Shown one piece after another: positions 38,028 through 46,765 of a stretch of 64,000 bases of DNA. The notes beneath the pieces were generated by a model, which was not told the origin of the DNA, did no database searches, and was given only the letters and a program-made list of their open reading frames with translations. Position 1 is the stretch's first letter, and the number at the start of each line of letters is the position of its first letter. Location: assembly GCF_031456275.1 (NCBI RefSeq), contig NZ_JAVDUI010000001.1, forward strand, positions 1,260,965 to 1,324,964. Reading direction: 5' to 3'. The position numbers were made by a program, and so were the translations under genes. This stretch comes from Falsarthrobacter nasiphocae (GTDB lineage: Bacteria > Actinomycetota > Actinomycetes > Actinomycetales > Micrococcaceae).

Positions 38028-38079
38028 ACGACTGCGGCCGCTCGGAATGGATTCCTCCGTTCCGAGCGGCCGCAGTCGT
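38028..38079. terminator. 20-bp perfect hairpin, bidirectional terminator between putA and the immunity array
   Basis: Arms at 38028-38047 and 38060-38079 are perfect complements (ACGACTGCGG... with its inverse) around a 12-base loop; the rightward arm ends in TTGTGT. It ends putA transcription and, on the other strand, the long toxin-immunity array that finishes at 38099. Confidence 0.85.
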
Positions 38080-38098
38080 TGTGTCGGTGGCTCGACGA

Positions 38099-38590
38099 CT
38101 AGGAGCCGTCGAACTCCTCGAGCCACTCCTCGAGGGACGCGTACTGGATTCCCTGAGGGCCATCCGGGTCGTAGCGGACGATCTGGCCGGCGGTGCCGTT
38201 GGGGCCCGGATCGCAGTCGACGCAGTCGAAGCCGCCCGTGCCGAAGTCATACAGCGGGACCCAGCCGCGGCGGTAGAAGCCGTTCTTGAGGACGCCGGGC
38301 TTGTCCTCGCTCAGGTTCTGCGAGTCTGCGGAGCCGTCGCCGTACTCCTCCTGGAGCTCCTCGAGCTCCTCGGCGATCTCCAGGGCAGCTTCGAGGCTGG
38401 GGAATTCACCCAAGCTCATGCCGTTGTGAACCCGGAGCACCTGCTTGTACGTCTCAGGGAACGTCACGCCGAAGGCCTTCTCGGCTTCCGCGATCTCCTC
38501 GTCAGTGGCCGGGCCGTTCCAGTCATCGGCATCAAAGTCCAGTTCCTCGGTGATGCGGTCGAGGTGCTTCTTGACGTCTTCACTGTTCAT
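38099..38590 (-). CDS. SMI1/KNR4 (SUKH-1) immunity protein
   Basis: 163 aa. ATDEEIAEAEKAFGVTFPET then YKQVLRVHNG is the SUKH signature (the LPxxYxxFLxxxNG equivalent), followed by GWVPLYDFGTGGFDCVDCDP and EWLEEF. SUKH proteins neutralise contact-dependent nuclease toxins. It is the last gene of the array, 23 bp after the Tdi1-like gene (GAAGGAGAACACC precedes the ATG). The same domain is the C-terminal half of the three family A-SUKH fusions further right. This is the intact, unfused form. Confidence 0.9.
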   Translation of the reverse strand: MNSEDVKKHLDRITEELDFDADDWNGPATDEEIAEAEKAFGVTFPETYKQVLRVHNGMSLGEFPSLEAALEIAEELEELQEEYGDGSADSQNLSEDKPGVLKNGFYRRGWVPLYDFGTGGFDCVDCDPGPNGTAGQIVRYDPDGPQGIQYASLEEWLEEFDGS

Positions 38591-38613
38591 GGTGTTCTCC
38601 TTCGCGGTGCTGG

Positions 38614-39201
38614 TCAGGCGAGATTGATGTCGGTGATGGGGGTACCCGGGGGAAGATCCTTGACCTTGTTGTAGACCTGGGCGTTGAAGGTCCAGTACAC
38701 GTCCATGTTGTTGACCTCGAAGTTCGAGATCTCTTCCTCCCCGCCCAGGAAGGCGGGGACCTTGAGGCCGATGCAGTCGGTGAACTTCAGTCCGTACACG
38801 CCCAGGGCGTCGAAGGACTTCTCCATGACGTCGGCCTCGAGCAGATTCGTGGCGTCATCGCTCTGGAGAAGAAACGCAATGGTCTCCTGGTAGTCCGCGA
38901 GCGGGCTGGCTTCCATGAAGGCCGAATCCGCGCGGAGGGCGACATCGTTACCCTCGATCTGAACGCGGCAGAAGTGGCGACCGCGCCAGTCCACAGCGAA
39001 GGGGGTGAGCTCGTTCGCGCGCTCGCCGAAGAAGTCCCGGAGGTTCTCGAGCGCGAGGGCGCCCGATTCCTCATTGTGGAAGCGGAGCAGGCCATTGTTG
39101 AACGTGGTCCCTGGGAGGTTGTTCTCGGTGATGACAGGGCCGAGGACCTCAGGGGCGTAGGGGCGGGTGTTGGGTTCTGTCGTCGTGAGAGTGAGTGCCA
39201 C
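38614..39201 (-). CDS. GAD-like/Tdi1-type immunity protein
   Basis: 195 aa. The C-terminal half (GVYGLKFTDCIGLKVPAFLG followed by GEEEISNFEVNNMDVYWTFN) resembles the Tdi1 C-terminal domain of T6SS and other immunity proteins. N-terminal matches are weaker. It lies between a family A gene and a SUKH gene, on the same strand. Its last 35 codons survive as an out-of-frame linker in the three family A-SUKH fusions, so it was once part of the repeated block. The cognate toxin is not in the window, unless one of the array toxins. Confidence 0.65.
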   Translation of the reverse strand: MALTLTTTEPNTRPYAPEVLGPVITENNLPGTTFNNGLLRFHNEESGALALENLRDFFGERANELTPFAVDWRGRHFCRVQIEGNDVALRADSAFMEASPLADYQETIAFLLQSDDATNLLEADVMEKSFDALGVYGLKFTDCIGLKVPAFLGGEEEISNFEVNNMDVYWTFNAQVYNKVKDLPPGTPITDINLA

Positions 39202-39279
39202 GATGCTGCCTTCCTGAAGAGGAGTGGTGATGCCAGCCTATGACAGCATGCCGGGCTGAGCGCTACCCCTCCGTGTCGT

Positions 39280-40044
39280 TCAGTGGGGGAGTGGAGGTTG
39301 CGGGTCCGGGGTCCAATCGGGGAAGCCTTCGAAACCCTCAGGGAGGTTCACGCGCGAGTTTTCGGGCAGGTTAGGCAGGGTCTCCGGGAAACCCAGCTGC
39401 TGGCGGATGATCAGGGCATCTGTCTCCAGTGCGCGGGCGTAGTCCTCCCGGCTCCAGCCGATATCGTTGCCGAAGGGGAACCCATTGACGAGGTTGGTGA
39501 GGGCGATCATTTCCTCGAAGTAGGTGTGGTACATCGACACAGGGTCGGGCCTCCACCCCCTGCTTGGGTTTTCGAGAGTTCCATAAAAAGAATCTTCCCG
39601 CAGGTCGTGGTAAGCGAGTCTTTTTATTTTCCGAGAAGCAACCGAGCGGTAGGGTGAATCGAGCCTGGATTTGGCATTGGTTGGTTTGCTAAAGAGGTTG
39701 GCATACCCCGTCAGATTCGTCTTTTCCGCGCACCACCGAAAAGTAGGCATGGAGTAGTAAATTGATTTCCATGCGTGTGGAGGGAGTGCCAAAACTTGCG
39801 TTACTTTCCCTCGGAAGAGAAGCTCGAGTGGCTCGGTCAGCTCGGCCATCGCGAAGAGCAAAGCAAACTCAAGTTGGATCTGCCATGCATCGTACTTAGA
39901 GCGGCACTTGATCTGGCCGGCTGCTTTGCGGCCAAGATACTTCTTCACGTCTTTGATGCCGGAGGTGTGCGCGAGGTTAACGGCCGCCTTGAGGAGTCGG
40001 TCGGCCTCTTTTTCCAGGACAGGGTCGAAGATCGGGTCACTCAT
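39280..40044 (-). CDS. Family A immunity-like protein (unfused)
   Basis: 254 aa, soluble, no signal peptide. I do not recognise the family. Conserved in all seven copies in this window: ADRL/ANRL near residue 15, SGIKDVKKYLGRKA, FAMAELTEPLELLFRGKVTQ, WCAEKTNLTGYANLFSKPTN, GTLENPSRGWRPDPVSMYHT, GNDIGWSREDYARALETDAL, IIRQQLGFPETLPNLPEN. It follows a truncated toxin tip by 21 bp, and every other copy also follows a toxin tip at the same distance, which supports an immunity role. Base composition falls locally (AT-rich around 39560-39720), unlike the flanking genes. Confidence 0.7.
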   Translation of the reverse strand: MSDPIFDPVLEKEADRLLKAAVNLAHTSGIKDVKKYLGRKAAGQIKCRSKYDAWQIQLEFALLFAMAELTEPLELLFRGKVTQVLALPPHAWKSIYYSMPTFRWCAEKTNLTGYANLFSKPTNAKSRLDSPYRSVASRKIKRLAYHDLREDSFYGTLENPSRGWRPDPVSMYHTYFEEMIALTNLVNGFPFGNDIGWSREDYARALETDALIIRQQLGFPETLPNLPENSRVNLPEGFEGFPDWTPDPQPPLPH

Positions 40045-40065
40045 GAGTGGAAATACACCCCTTCC

Positions 40066-40383
40066 CTAGTTTGAATGGAATTCGGTCACAGGGGTAGCTG
40101 GAGGTGCGTCTTTTACGGCCGACTGGCGTGCAAACTTTCTTGCCTCCAGGCTGCCGACCTTCCATCGCAGCTGGGCACCAACACCGCGGTTGACCGACTG
40201 ATCCAGGCGCTGAAGGTCGTCAACCCTGTCTTTCCCGCCGAACTGAAGGTCGACCTTGTGGTCCAGATCGTACCCCTTCAGCGCCTTGCGGACGAGCTCC
40301 CGGCGTCCGCGCCGCAGGCTCGCCGGGGACGGATCACTTCTCTGGTTCAAAGACTCCCAGGCCTCCGGCAGCTCCTTCGGTGA
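40066..40383 (-). pseudogene. Truncated toxin tip (HNH-like domain remnant)
   Basis: Only about 100 codons remain. From about 40375 the frame reads KELPEAWESLNQRSD, aligned to KELSDAWEALNKRSD of the complete tips, then RRGRRELVRKALKGYDLDHK and VDLQFGGKDRVDDLQRLDQS. The DH and QxGG nuclease motif is present, but N634 of the full toxin is replaced by Asp (VDDLQ instead of LDNIQ/LGNVQ). A TGA closes the frame just upstream. The 40384-40566 interval to its right has no recognisable gene. Confidence 0.75.
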
Positions 40384-40566
40384 ACCGGATCATCCAATCG
40401 CGGGGCGAGCCAACATTTCCAATCCATCCGGACTGCACGTTGGCACGGCCCCGGGCAGCACTTCGCGGCTACGTTCCCCTTTTCCGCAAGTGAGTGGGCC
40501 AGAGGGAAATCCTGGACGCCTCACCCGGGTCGATGCTGGTGTAGCTGAGGCCACGTCCTCGTGGAC

Positions 40567-41970
40567 CTAGGAGCCGTCGAATTCCTTGAGCCACTCCTCG
40601 AGAGAGGCATAGTCGACGCCTTCAACGCCACCGGGGTCGTAGCGCACGACCTGCCCGAGTGTCCCGTTGGGGCCCGGATCGCAGTCCAAGCAGTCCACCA
40701 CGCCCGTGCCGAAGTCATACAGCGGCACCCAGCCACGACGGTAGACGCCGTTCTTCAGGACCCCTGGCTTGTCCTCGCTCAGGTTCTTCGACTTTTCGGA
40801 GCCCTCGCCGAACTCCTCCTCGATTTCCTCGAGCTCCTTGGAGGTTGCGAGGGCCTCCTTGAGGCTGGGGAAGTCGCCCATGTCCGTGCCGTTGTGAATT
40901 CGGAGCATCTGCTTGTACGTCTCGGGGAAGGTCACGCCGAACGCCTTTTCGGCTTCCGCGATTTCCTCTTCTGTGGCCGGTTCGTTCCATTCGTCGGCCT
41001 CGATGCCGACCTCTTCGGCGATGCGCTCGAGGTGCTTTTTGATCTCTTCGATGCTCAGGGGGTTCTCCTTTGCGGCGTGGATCGTCTGGGGCTGATCTTC
41101 GAGGCGGGGGGTCTCGTGGGAATCTTCTTGACTTTGTTGTAGATCTTGGTGTTGAAGGTCCGGCACAGGTTCATGTCGTTGCGGAGACGATCCCCCGCTG
41201 TCGTTGTCAGCGGGGAACACGGGCTGCGGATCCGGCGTCCATTCCGGGAGGCCTTGGAAGCTCTCAGGGAGGATCACGCGCGGGTTCTCAGGCAGGTCCG
41301 GCATCGTCTCAGGGAAGCCAAGCTGCTGACGAACGATCAGAGCATCTGTCTCCAGCGCGCGAACGTAGTCTTCGCGCGACCACCCGATATCGTTGCCGAA
41401 AGGGAACCCGCTGACAAAATTCGTGAGATCAACCATCTCTTCGAGATAGGTGTGGTACATCGGGACCGGATCCGGCCTCCATCCCCTGCTGGGGTTCTCG
41501 AGGGTCCCGTAGAAAGACTCTTCCCAAGGGTCCGGATAAGCGATCCGCCTGATTTCCCGAGACGCAATCGACCTATAAGGCGAATCGACCCTTGAAGCAG
41601 CATTGTTGGGTTTGCTGAATAGCTCAGCATATCCGGTCAGATTCGTCTTCTCCGCGCACCACCGGAAGGTGGGAAGGGATCGATGGATTCCTCTGCCTCC
41701 CTGCGGCTGCAGAGCCATGGTCTGGGTGATCTTCCCTCGGAAGAGAAGCTCGAGCGCTTCGGTCAGTTCCGCCATGGCGAAGAGCGTGGCGAACTCAAGC
41801 TGAATCTTCCAGGCGTTGTACTCGGACCCGCACTTAATTTCCTCGAATGCTTTACGTCCGAGGTATCTCTTGACATCCTTGATGCCTGAATCCTTCGCGG
41901 AGGCGATGGCCTCGGCGTAAAGCCGATTAGCTTCGAGTTCGAGTTTGGGATCGTAGGGTGATGGCTCCAT
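40567..41970 (-). CDS. Family A immunity-like protein fused to SUKH domain (copy 1)
   Basis: 467 aa. Residues 1-250 are family A; residues 310-467 are a SUKH domain (EEEIAEAEKAFGVTFPETYK, GWVPLYDFGTGVVDCLDCDP). The 55-residue linker (FPADNDSGGSSPQRHEPVPD onward) is not a domain. In the next frame the same bases (about 41101-41190) read NDMNLCRTFNTKIYNKVKK, matching NNMDVYWTFNAQVYNKVKD of the Tdi1-like gene. So a deletion joined family A to SUKH through the tail of a lost tdi1 gene. It lies 21 bp after the toxin tip at 41992. It differs from copies 2 and 3 only in the SUKH part (A for S in EEEIAEAEKAF, D for G in HNGTDMGDF, EWLKEF for EWLEEF). Confidence 0.85.
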   Translation of the reverse strand: MEPSPYDPKLELEANRLYAEAIASAKDSGIKDVKRYLGRKAFEEIKCGSEYNAWKIQLEFATLFAMAELTEALELLFRGKITQTMALQPQGGRGIHRSLPTFRWCAEKTNLTGYAELFSKPNNAASRVDSPYRSIASREIRRIAYPDPWEESFYGTLENPSRGWRPDPVPMYHTYLEEMVDLTNFVSGFPFGNDIGWSREDYVRALETDALIVRQQLGFPETMPDLPENPRVILPESFQGLPEWTPDPQPVFPADNDSGGSSPQRHEPVPDLQHQDLQQSQEDSHETPRLEDQPQTIHAAKENPLSIEEIKKHLERIAEEVGIEADEWNEPATEEEIAEAEKAFGVTFPETYKQMLRIHNGTDMGDFPSLKEALATSKELEEIEEEFGEGSEKSKNLSEDKPGVLKNGVYRRGWVPLYDFGTGVVDCLDCDPGPNGTLGQVVRYDPGGVEGVDYASLEEWLKEFDGS

Positions 41971-42849
41971 GCGGCAGATCGGACCTCTTCCTTATTTCGG
42001 TTGGGCGAGAAACTCGCGGATAGGTGTGCCTGGCTTCTCCCCGTTGTCGCTCAGACGTGCAAATTTTCCAGATTCTGGGTTGCCGACCTTCCACCGCAAC
42101 TGAGAGCCGACGCTCCGGTTGACGGACATGTCAAGCCACTGAATGTTGTCCAGTGAATCTTTGCCGCCGAGTTGGAGATCGACCTTGTGGTCCAGATCGT
42201 AACCCTTCAGCGTCTCACGGACGAGCTCCCGGCGCTCCCGCCGCAGACTCGCTTCAGAGAGATCGCTTCTCTTGTTCAGCGCCTCCCAGGCATCGCTCAG
42301 CTCCTTGGACTTCAGATGATCCGGCAATAGGTCGTACGCTTTCTCCGGGTATTGGTTGAGTATGCGCTCCTTGCTCCAGTAGCGGTCGCCCGGCTTCTGG
42401 AACTTCATCGACTCGCCTCTGGCGTTTGCCGCCTTGGCTTCCTCGTCGAGGCCGGTGACCTTCTTGTCGAACTCCCGGTGCTGGATATCATTCCAGCCAT
42501 CCTTGCGGTTGAGCCCCACAATGCCCCGGGCCGGGTCATCAGACACCCGGCCCCCAACACCGGCACCACCGGGCCCGCTGCCAAGGCCAGAGCCCGCGCC
42601 GGTGCGCTGCGAGGCCATCGCCATCTGAAGGTTCTCCTGGAACGAATTCACCCTCGCCCCATCAGCCAGGTGCCCGTCCGCAAGGGCGAGTGCACCCCCA
42701 CCGTCCAAGCGCCCGGCAAGTCGCTCTCCCGCGTAGGCGAGATTCTGACCCACCGTCCGCGCCCCAGCCGAGGCGTACGCACGGAACCGGTCAAACGTTG
42801 CCGCCGCCCGCTGCGCCTGCGGCAACGGTGGTTGTCAACCTGTGTGGAG

Positions 42850-43725
42850 TCAGTGTCGGGCCAGTTCAGGGCATGGGGTATTGATCCCAGCCCACCCGGG
42901 CTGCCTCACAACGACCGGGACCCCACCCCGGAAGCGGGAGGGGTGCGTCTTCGCGTACGAGCGCAGCGTCTTCTCTCGCGCCTGATGGGAGCGCTTCCAT
43001 GCCCCGGAATACACCTCGTCCGGAGTGAAGTACCCGATGCCACGGTGGTAATGCTCCCTGTTGTACCAATTCACATGCGCGGTAACGAACTCTCGGGCAT
43101 GCTCCAAGTCCGTGAACACAGCCGGAGCGCCGGGACGGTATTTCATCGTGCGGAACTCGGATTCCTTGAACGCGTTGTCGTTGCTCACTCGCGGGCGATT
43201 GAAACTCATCCGGACTCCCAGGCCCGTGAGGAACCCTGTCAGAAGATTCGAGCGCATCGCCGAGCCTGAATCCGAATGGACCACATCCGGAATGACTCCG
43301 CCGGCTGTGGTGATGGCCTCCAGGAACACGTCCCGGGCCAGAACGTCCTGCTCGCTGTCGTGAACCGCGAACCCGACGATCTTGCGCGAGTACAGGTCCA
43401 TGACGCTGTAGGCGTGGAAGTGCTGTCCGACGTACGGGCCTGGCAGCAGTGTGATGTCCCAGCACCAGGCCTGATTCGCCGCCGAGGCGAACACCACTGG
43501 CGCTTTCACCGGGGCCCGGCGGGCCCGCTTGGACCGCACGACGGGGCGGTTGCCGCGGGGCAGGGTGCGCGCGATCCTCGACCACGTGCTCAACGAGCCG
43601 AGCATGCGCCCCTGGGACCAGTGCTTGGCGAACGTGTCGCTCACGCTGCTCCCTTCAGCCCAGCCCTGTGTGATGGCCCCAGCGATTTCCTCTCGTTCCT
43701 GGGGGCTGAGCGCGGCGGGCTGCAC
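42850..43725 (-). CDS. IS3-family transposase OrfB (copy 1)
   Basis: 291 aa as an independent GTG-started ORF. It has the rve catalytic core: WCWDITLLPGPYVGQHFHAY, VMDLYSRKIVGFAV, VHSDSGSAMRSN, SFNRPRVSNDNAFKESEFRT (DDE residues). The same frame is open upstream to the orfA slippery site (43956-43962), adding about 75 residues (ERAFIRSHPEDQRSLDFLQR), so the active form is probably OrfAB of about 482 aa made by -1 frameshifting. Confidence 0.9.
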   Translation of the reverse strand: MQPAALSPQEREEIAGAITQGWAEGSSVSDTFAKHWSQGRMLGSLSTWSRIARTLPRGNRPVVRSKRARRAPVKAPVVFASAANQAWCWDITLLPGPYVGQHFHAYSVMDLYSRKIVGFAVHDSEQDVLARDVFLEAITTAGGVIPDVVHSDSGSAMRSNLLTGFLTGLGVRMSFNRPRVSNDNAFKESEFRTMKYRPGAPAVFTDLEHAREFVTAHVNWYNREHYHRGIGYFTPDEVYSGAWKRSHQAREKTLRSYAKTHPSRFRGGVPVVVRQPGWAGINTPCPELARH

Positions 43726-43811
43726 CCGGTCTGCTTGGGGTGTTGGGGAGGGGACTTTCGCGCGCGGCTTCTGCCGGTAGTGCCAGGTGGAGCGGGCAAT
43801 GCCTAAAAGGC

Positions 43812-44297
43812 TCAGGGTTCCTCGCAGGGAGTATCCGGGCTGGGCACAGATGGTGTCGACGAGGTCGTGTTCGCGCTGTAGAAAGTCGAGGGAGCGTTGG
43901 TCCTCGGGGTGGGATCGGATGAATGCTCGCTCATCGTGTGCATCATCCCGATAGCTTTTCCCAGCGCTTCACTCACGGTGCGGTGGGCTTGTGCTTCTTC
44001 TCGCAGCTGCGCGATCTGCGCGGCGTGTTGGTCTTTCAGGTCTTGGATTTCTTGCTCTCGGGCGGCAAGGAGCTTCTCCAGGTGGGGAAGACGTGCGGGA
44101 TTTGAAGGCATAGAGGCAGTGTCTCGGGGGATCAGGCCGCGGTCAAGATCGCCTTCGAAGTACGCGGAACGCCACGAGGTTAGCTGATGGCGAGAGAAGG
44201 GCTGCTCGCGGAGCCAAGCCCCTTTCCTTCCGTAAGGAACTTGGTGGTAGGCCAGGATGGCTGCTCGTTTTTCCTCGGCGGTGTAGCGCGCACGCAT
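43812..44297 (-). CDS. IS3-family OrfA (copy 1)
   Basis: 161 aa from ATG 44297 (AGGACCCC upstream). MRARYTAEEKRAAILAYHQV is the transposase helix-turn-helix, followed by a leucine-zipper-like coil (LPHLEKLLAAREQEIQDLKD). The 0-frame codons G-GGA-AAA (plus-strand TTTTCCC at 43956-43962) form a canonical -1 slippery heptamer; the -1 frame has a stop just upstream of it and is then open to the end of orfB. Confidence 0.88.
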   Translation of the reverse strand: MRARYTAEEKRAAILAYHQVPYGRKGAWLREQPFSRHQLTSWRSAYFEGDLDRGLIPRDTASMPSNPARLPHLEKLLAAREQEIQDLKDQHAAQIAQLREEAQAHRTVSEALGKAIGMMHTMSEHSSDPTPRTNAPSTFYSANTTSSTPSVPSPDTPCEEP

Positions 44298-45323
44298 GGT
44301 GAGGGGTCCTTGTCTGTGGGCTGGTTGCGAGCCGGAGTGACTCACAACCAGCCTGACCCCCAGCGCAACACAGCACGCTTCACGCTCTCACTGGCCCGGT
44401 AGGCAGCGTTGTTCACGTCCTCCAGCCCCAGGGACACCTGGTTCTTGATGCTCAGATGAATGTCCCGCAGACGGATCTCCGGCAGCTTCACCGGGCTCAG
44501 CTTGCCGAGCTTGCCGCCGAGAGCGCTGGCAAGATCACCGGCCTTGCCCGCGATGTCCCCCGCCTTGCCCGCGAGCCGGCCGGCCTTGCCTGCGGCGGCC
44601 GCTCCCTTCAGGCCCGCACCGGCGCCACCGGTGGCCACGGTCTGGAGCACGTCACCGGTGAGCATGCCCGCGGCCTTGGCCGGGTTCCGCTTCCATTCCT
44701 CAACGTTGAGCATGGCCTCACCGACGTTCTTCAAGCGCCCAGCGGACTCGCGGTAGCGGCCCGGGGCGACGGCGGCCACGCGGAAGTCATCCACCGCGGG
44801 ATCCCGGTCCTGCACCGCCCGAACAGCCAAGCAGATCGCCCCGTACCCAACATCATGGGCATGGGGCGGATCGTGCAGGAGGAGGTGACGTGGAAGGCAA
44901 CCCAGCACGATTCAGTCCACCGGGTCCGGCGTCCATTCGGGAAGGCTCTGGAAGCCTTCAGGGAGGTTCACATTCGGGTTCTCCGGCAGGTCCGGCATCG
45001 TTTCGGGGAACCCGAGCTGCTGCCGAATGATCAGGGCATCTGTCTCCAGCGCGCGGGCGTAGTCCTCCCGCGTCCAGCCGATGTCATTTCCGAAGGGGTA
45101 CTGTGCCACGAGATAGTGCAGTCTGGTCATTTCCTGGAGAAATGTATGATACATGGGAACCGGATCTGGCCGCCAGCCTTTACTGGGGTTCTCGACGGTT
45201 CCATAGAAGCTTGGATACAGATTCTCCGCGAGTCTTTTCGCATCCCGAGAAGCTACTCCTTTGAATGGGGACTCCAGGCGCGAAGAAGCACCGGTGGGCT
45301 TGCTGAAGAGCTCAGCATATCCG

Positions 45324-46765
45324 GGCTCTTCACAGATGAGGGTGTAGTGCTGTTCTGAACCCGCCGACGTCCAGCAGGGATCGAGCGATGTAGTGGGCCA
45401 GGTTCCGGAATCCCAGTGCCGTGCCCCGTAAGTGCTCCAGACGGCCGTTGATCGCCTCAGTCGGCCCGTTGCTCGAGCCTGGATGATCGAAGAACGCCAA
45501 CACATCTGCAGCCCTGCGCTTCAAGGTCCGACCTAGCGTGATCAGCTCCGTCAGCGCCTCTGGCACCCCGCGGGCCAGCGAAGCGATAACTGCCTGCATC
45601 CGCCGCCGTCCAGCTACGCGGTCAGGGTCGCGGTAGGCAGCCACGATCCGCTGATACACGCTCCACGTCACCTCGACCTCCACGTGGGCCTCGCACGCGA
45701 AGACGGCCGCCAACCTGGCTGCCTGACGGCTGGTCAGCAGCCCGGCCCCGGTATGCAGCACCCGCCGGATCCCGTACAGCGGGTCTGCTGAACGACCCCG
45801 GCGCCCGAGCGTGGCCTGCTGCACTCGCTGGCGGCACTGATCGATCTTCTCCCCGGCCAGGGCCACGACATGGAACGGGTCCATCACCGCTCTGGCAGCC
45901 GGGATCTCTTCGGTAGCGGCGCTCTTGTAGCCGGTGAAGCCGTCCATCGCCACGATCTCGATCCCGTTCCTGAACTCGGGCGTGCGCTCAGCGAGCCAGG
46001 TCTTGAAGACCTGCTTTGAACGCCCCGGCACCATGTCCAACAGGCGCGAGGTCCCAGTACCGGCGCGGATCGGGGTGAGATCGATGATGACGGTGACGTA
46101 CTTCGACCCGGTGCCGGTATGGGACCAGACGTGCTCATCGACGCCGATGACCTGTACGCCGTCCAGGCGTCCGGGAGCATTGATGAGCAGGCGACGCCCA
46201 GTGTCCAGCACGGCGTCGTTGGCCGTGTTCCAGGCGACCCCGAGGCCTGCGGCGACCCGGGTGATCGAGAGGCGGTCGATGACCACGGCACGCAGTGCCC
46301 ATAGGGCGGCGTGGCGAGAGAGTTTCGTCCTGGGCCAGGCCGCGGCCATGGTGTTCTGTCTCCACACGCTCTGGCAGTCCGGGCACCGGTAGCGGCGGAT
46401 CCGCAGCTTCAGCTGCGTGGGCCGGTGCCCGAAGGGAACGTGGGCGAGGTGGCGGGTGACGGTGCCACGGGCGATGCCTTGCTGGCCGCACTGGCGACAC
46501 CACCGATCAGTATCGTCTGTGGGGCGGATCCGGCATTCCAGGACGGCCTTGTCGGGAGCGATGTGCTGGCCGGTGACTGTGAGTCCGAGGTCGTTCAGTC
46601 GGCAGAACGCGTCGAGATCGGGGGCCGTGAGGGTAGCCTGGGGCATGTCGAGGTCTTCCAGATGGGCAGTGTGAGAACTTCCATCATCGGGAGGCCTCGA
46701 CCTCTATGCGGGCACCGACACGCCGACCACCGCCCTGGGGGCTACACCCTCAATTGTGAAGAGCC
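45324..46765. mobile_element. ISL3-family insertion sequence, 1,442 bp
   Basis: Near-perfect 24-bp terminal inverted repeats (GGCTCTTCACA at each outer end, then TGAGGGTGTAG; two mismatches in the middle). The 8-bp target duplication CATATCCG lies at 45316-45323 and 46766-46773, the standard length for ISL3. Element plus one target copy equals 1,450 bp, exactly the difference between the repeat offsets. It is present only in block copy 1. Confidence 0.95.
45330..46646 (-). CDS. ISL3-family transposase
   Basis: 438 aa. The N-terminal zinc finger WCRQCGQQGIARG...YRCPDCQSVW and helix-turn-helix RLSITRVAAGLGVAWNTAND are typical. The DDE domain has VIGVDEHVWSHTGTGSKYVT, IEIVAMDGFTGYKSAATEEI, VMDPFHVVALAGEKIDQCRQ and the C-terminal GSSNGPTEAINGRLEHLRGT with catalytic Glu. 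It appears intact, so the element may be active. Confidence 0.95.
   Translation of the reverse strand: MPQATLTAPDLDAFCRLNDLGLTVTGQHIAPDKAVLECRIRPTDDTDRWCRQCGQQGIARGTVTRHLAHVPFGHRPTQLKLRIRRYRCPDCQSVWRQNTMAAAWPRTKLSRHAALWALRAVVIDRLSITRVAAGLGVAWNTANDAVLDTGRRLLINAPGRLDGVQVIGVDEHVWSHTGTGSKYVTVIIDLTPIRAGTGTSRLLDMVPGRSKQVFKTWLAERTPEFRNGIEIVAMDGFTGYKSAATEEIPAARAVMDPFHVVALAGEKIDQCRQRVQQATLGRRGRSADPLYGIRRVLHTGAGLLTSRQAARLAAVFACEAHVEVEVTWSVYQRIVAAYRDPDRVAGRRRMQAVIASLARGVPEALTELITLGRTLKRRAADVLAFFDHPGSSNGPTEAINGRLEHLRGTALGFRNLAHYIARSLLDVGGFRTALHPHL

Larger units (their letters stand above)
42827..44364. mobile_element. IS3-family insertion sequence (copy 1), 1,538 bp
   Basis: The ends GGTGGTTGTCAACCTG (left) and the inverse of GCTGGGGGTCAGGCTG (right) match at 11 of 16 positions. 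The 5-bp target duplication GCAAC is at 42822-42826 and 44365-44369. It carries orfA and orfB joined by a GGGAAAA slippery site. It lies in the toxin gene at the codons for RAVL/LPQAQ. Confidence 0.9.
41992..44908 (-). pseudogene. Toxin-tip cassette interrupted by IS3-family element (copy 1)
   Basis: The 5' part (44365-44908) encodes RVAAVAPGRYRESAGRLKN and the glycine/lysine-rich segment up to ASESVKRAVL; the element follows. The 3' part (41992-42826) resumes at LPQAQRAAATFDRFRAYASA and runs to the HNH-like end GYDLDHKVDLQLGGKDSLDN and REFLAQPK. Without the element and one 5-bp target copy, the two parts join in frame as in the full-length toxin at 57726. The N-terminal WXG-like domain is absent even without the IS. 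A 277-aa piece from 42825 stays open and could be expressed. The companion fusion starts 21 bp after its stop. Confidence 0.8.

Noticed and set aside
42352..43269. 305-aa plus-strand frame repeated at 50004
   Set aside because: Antisense to the toxin tip and transposase; it repeats only because the block is duplicated.
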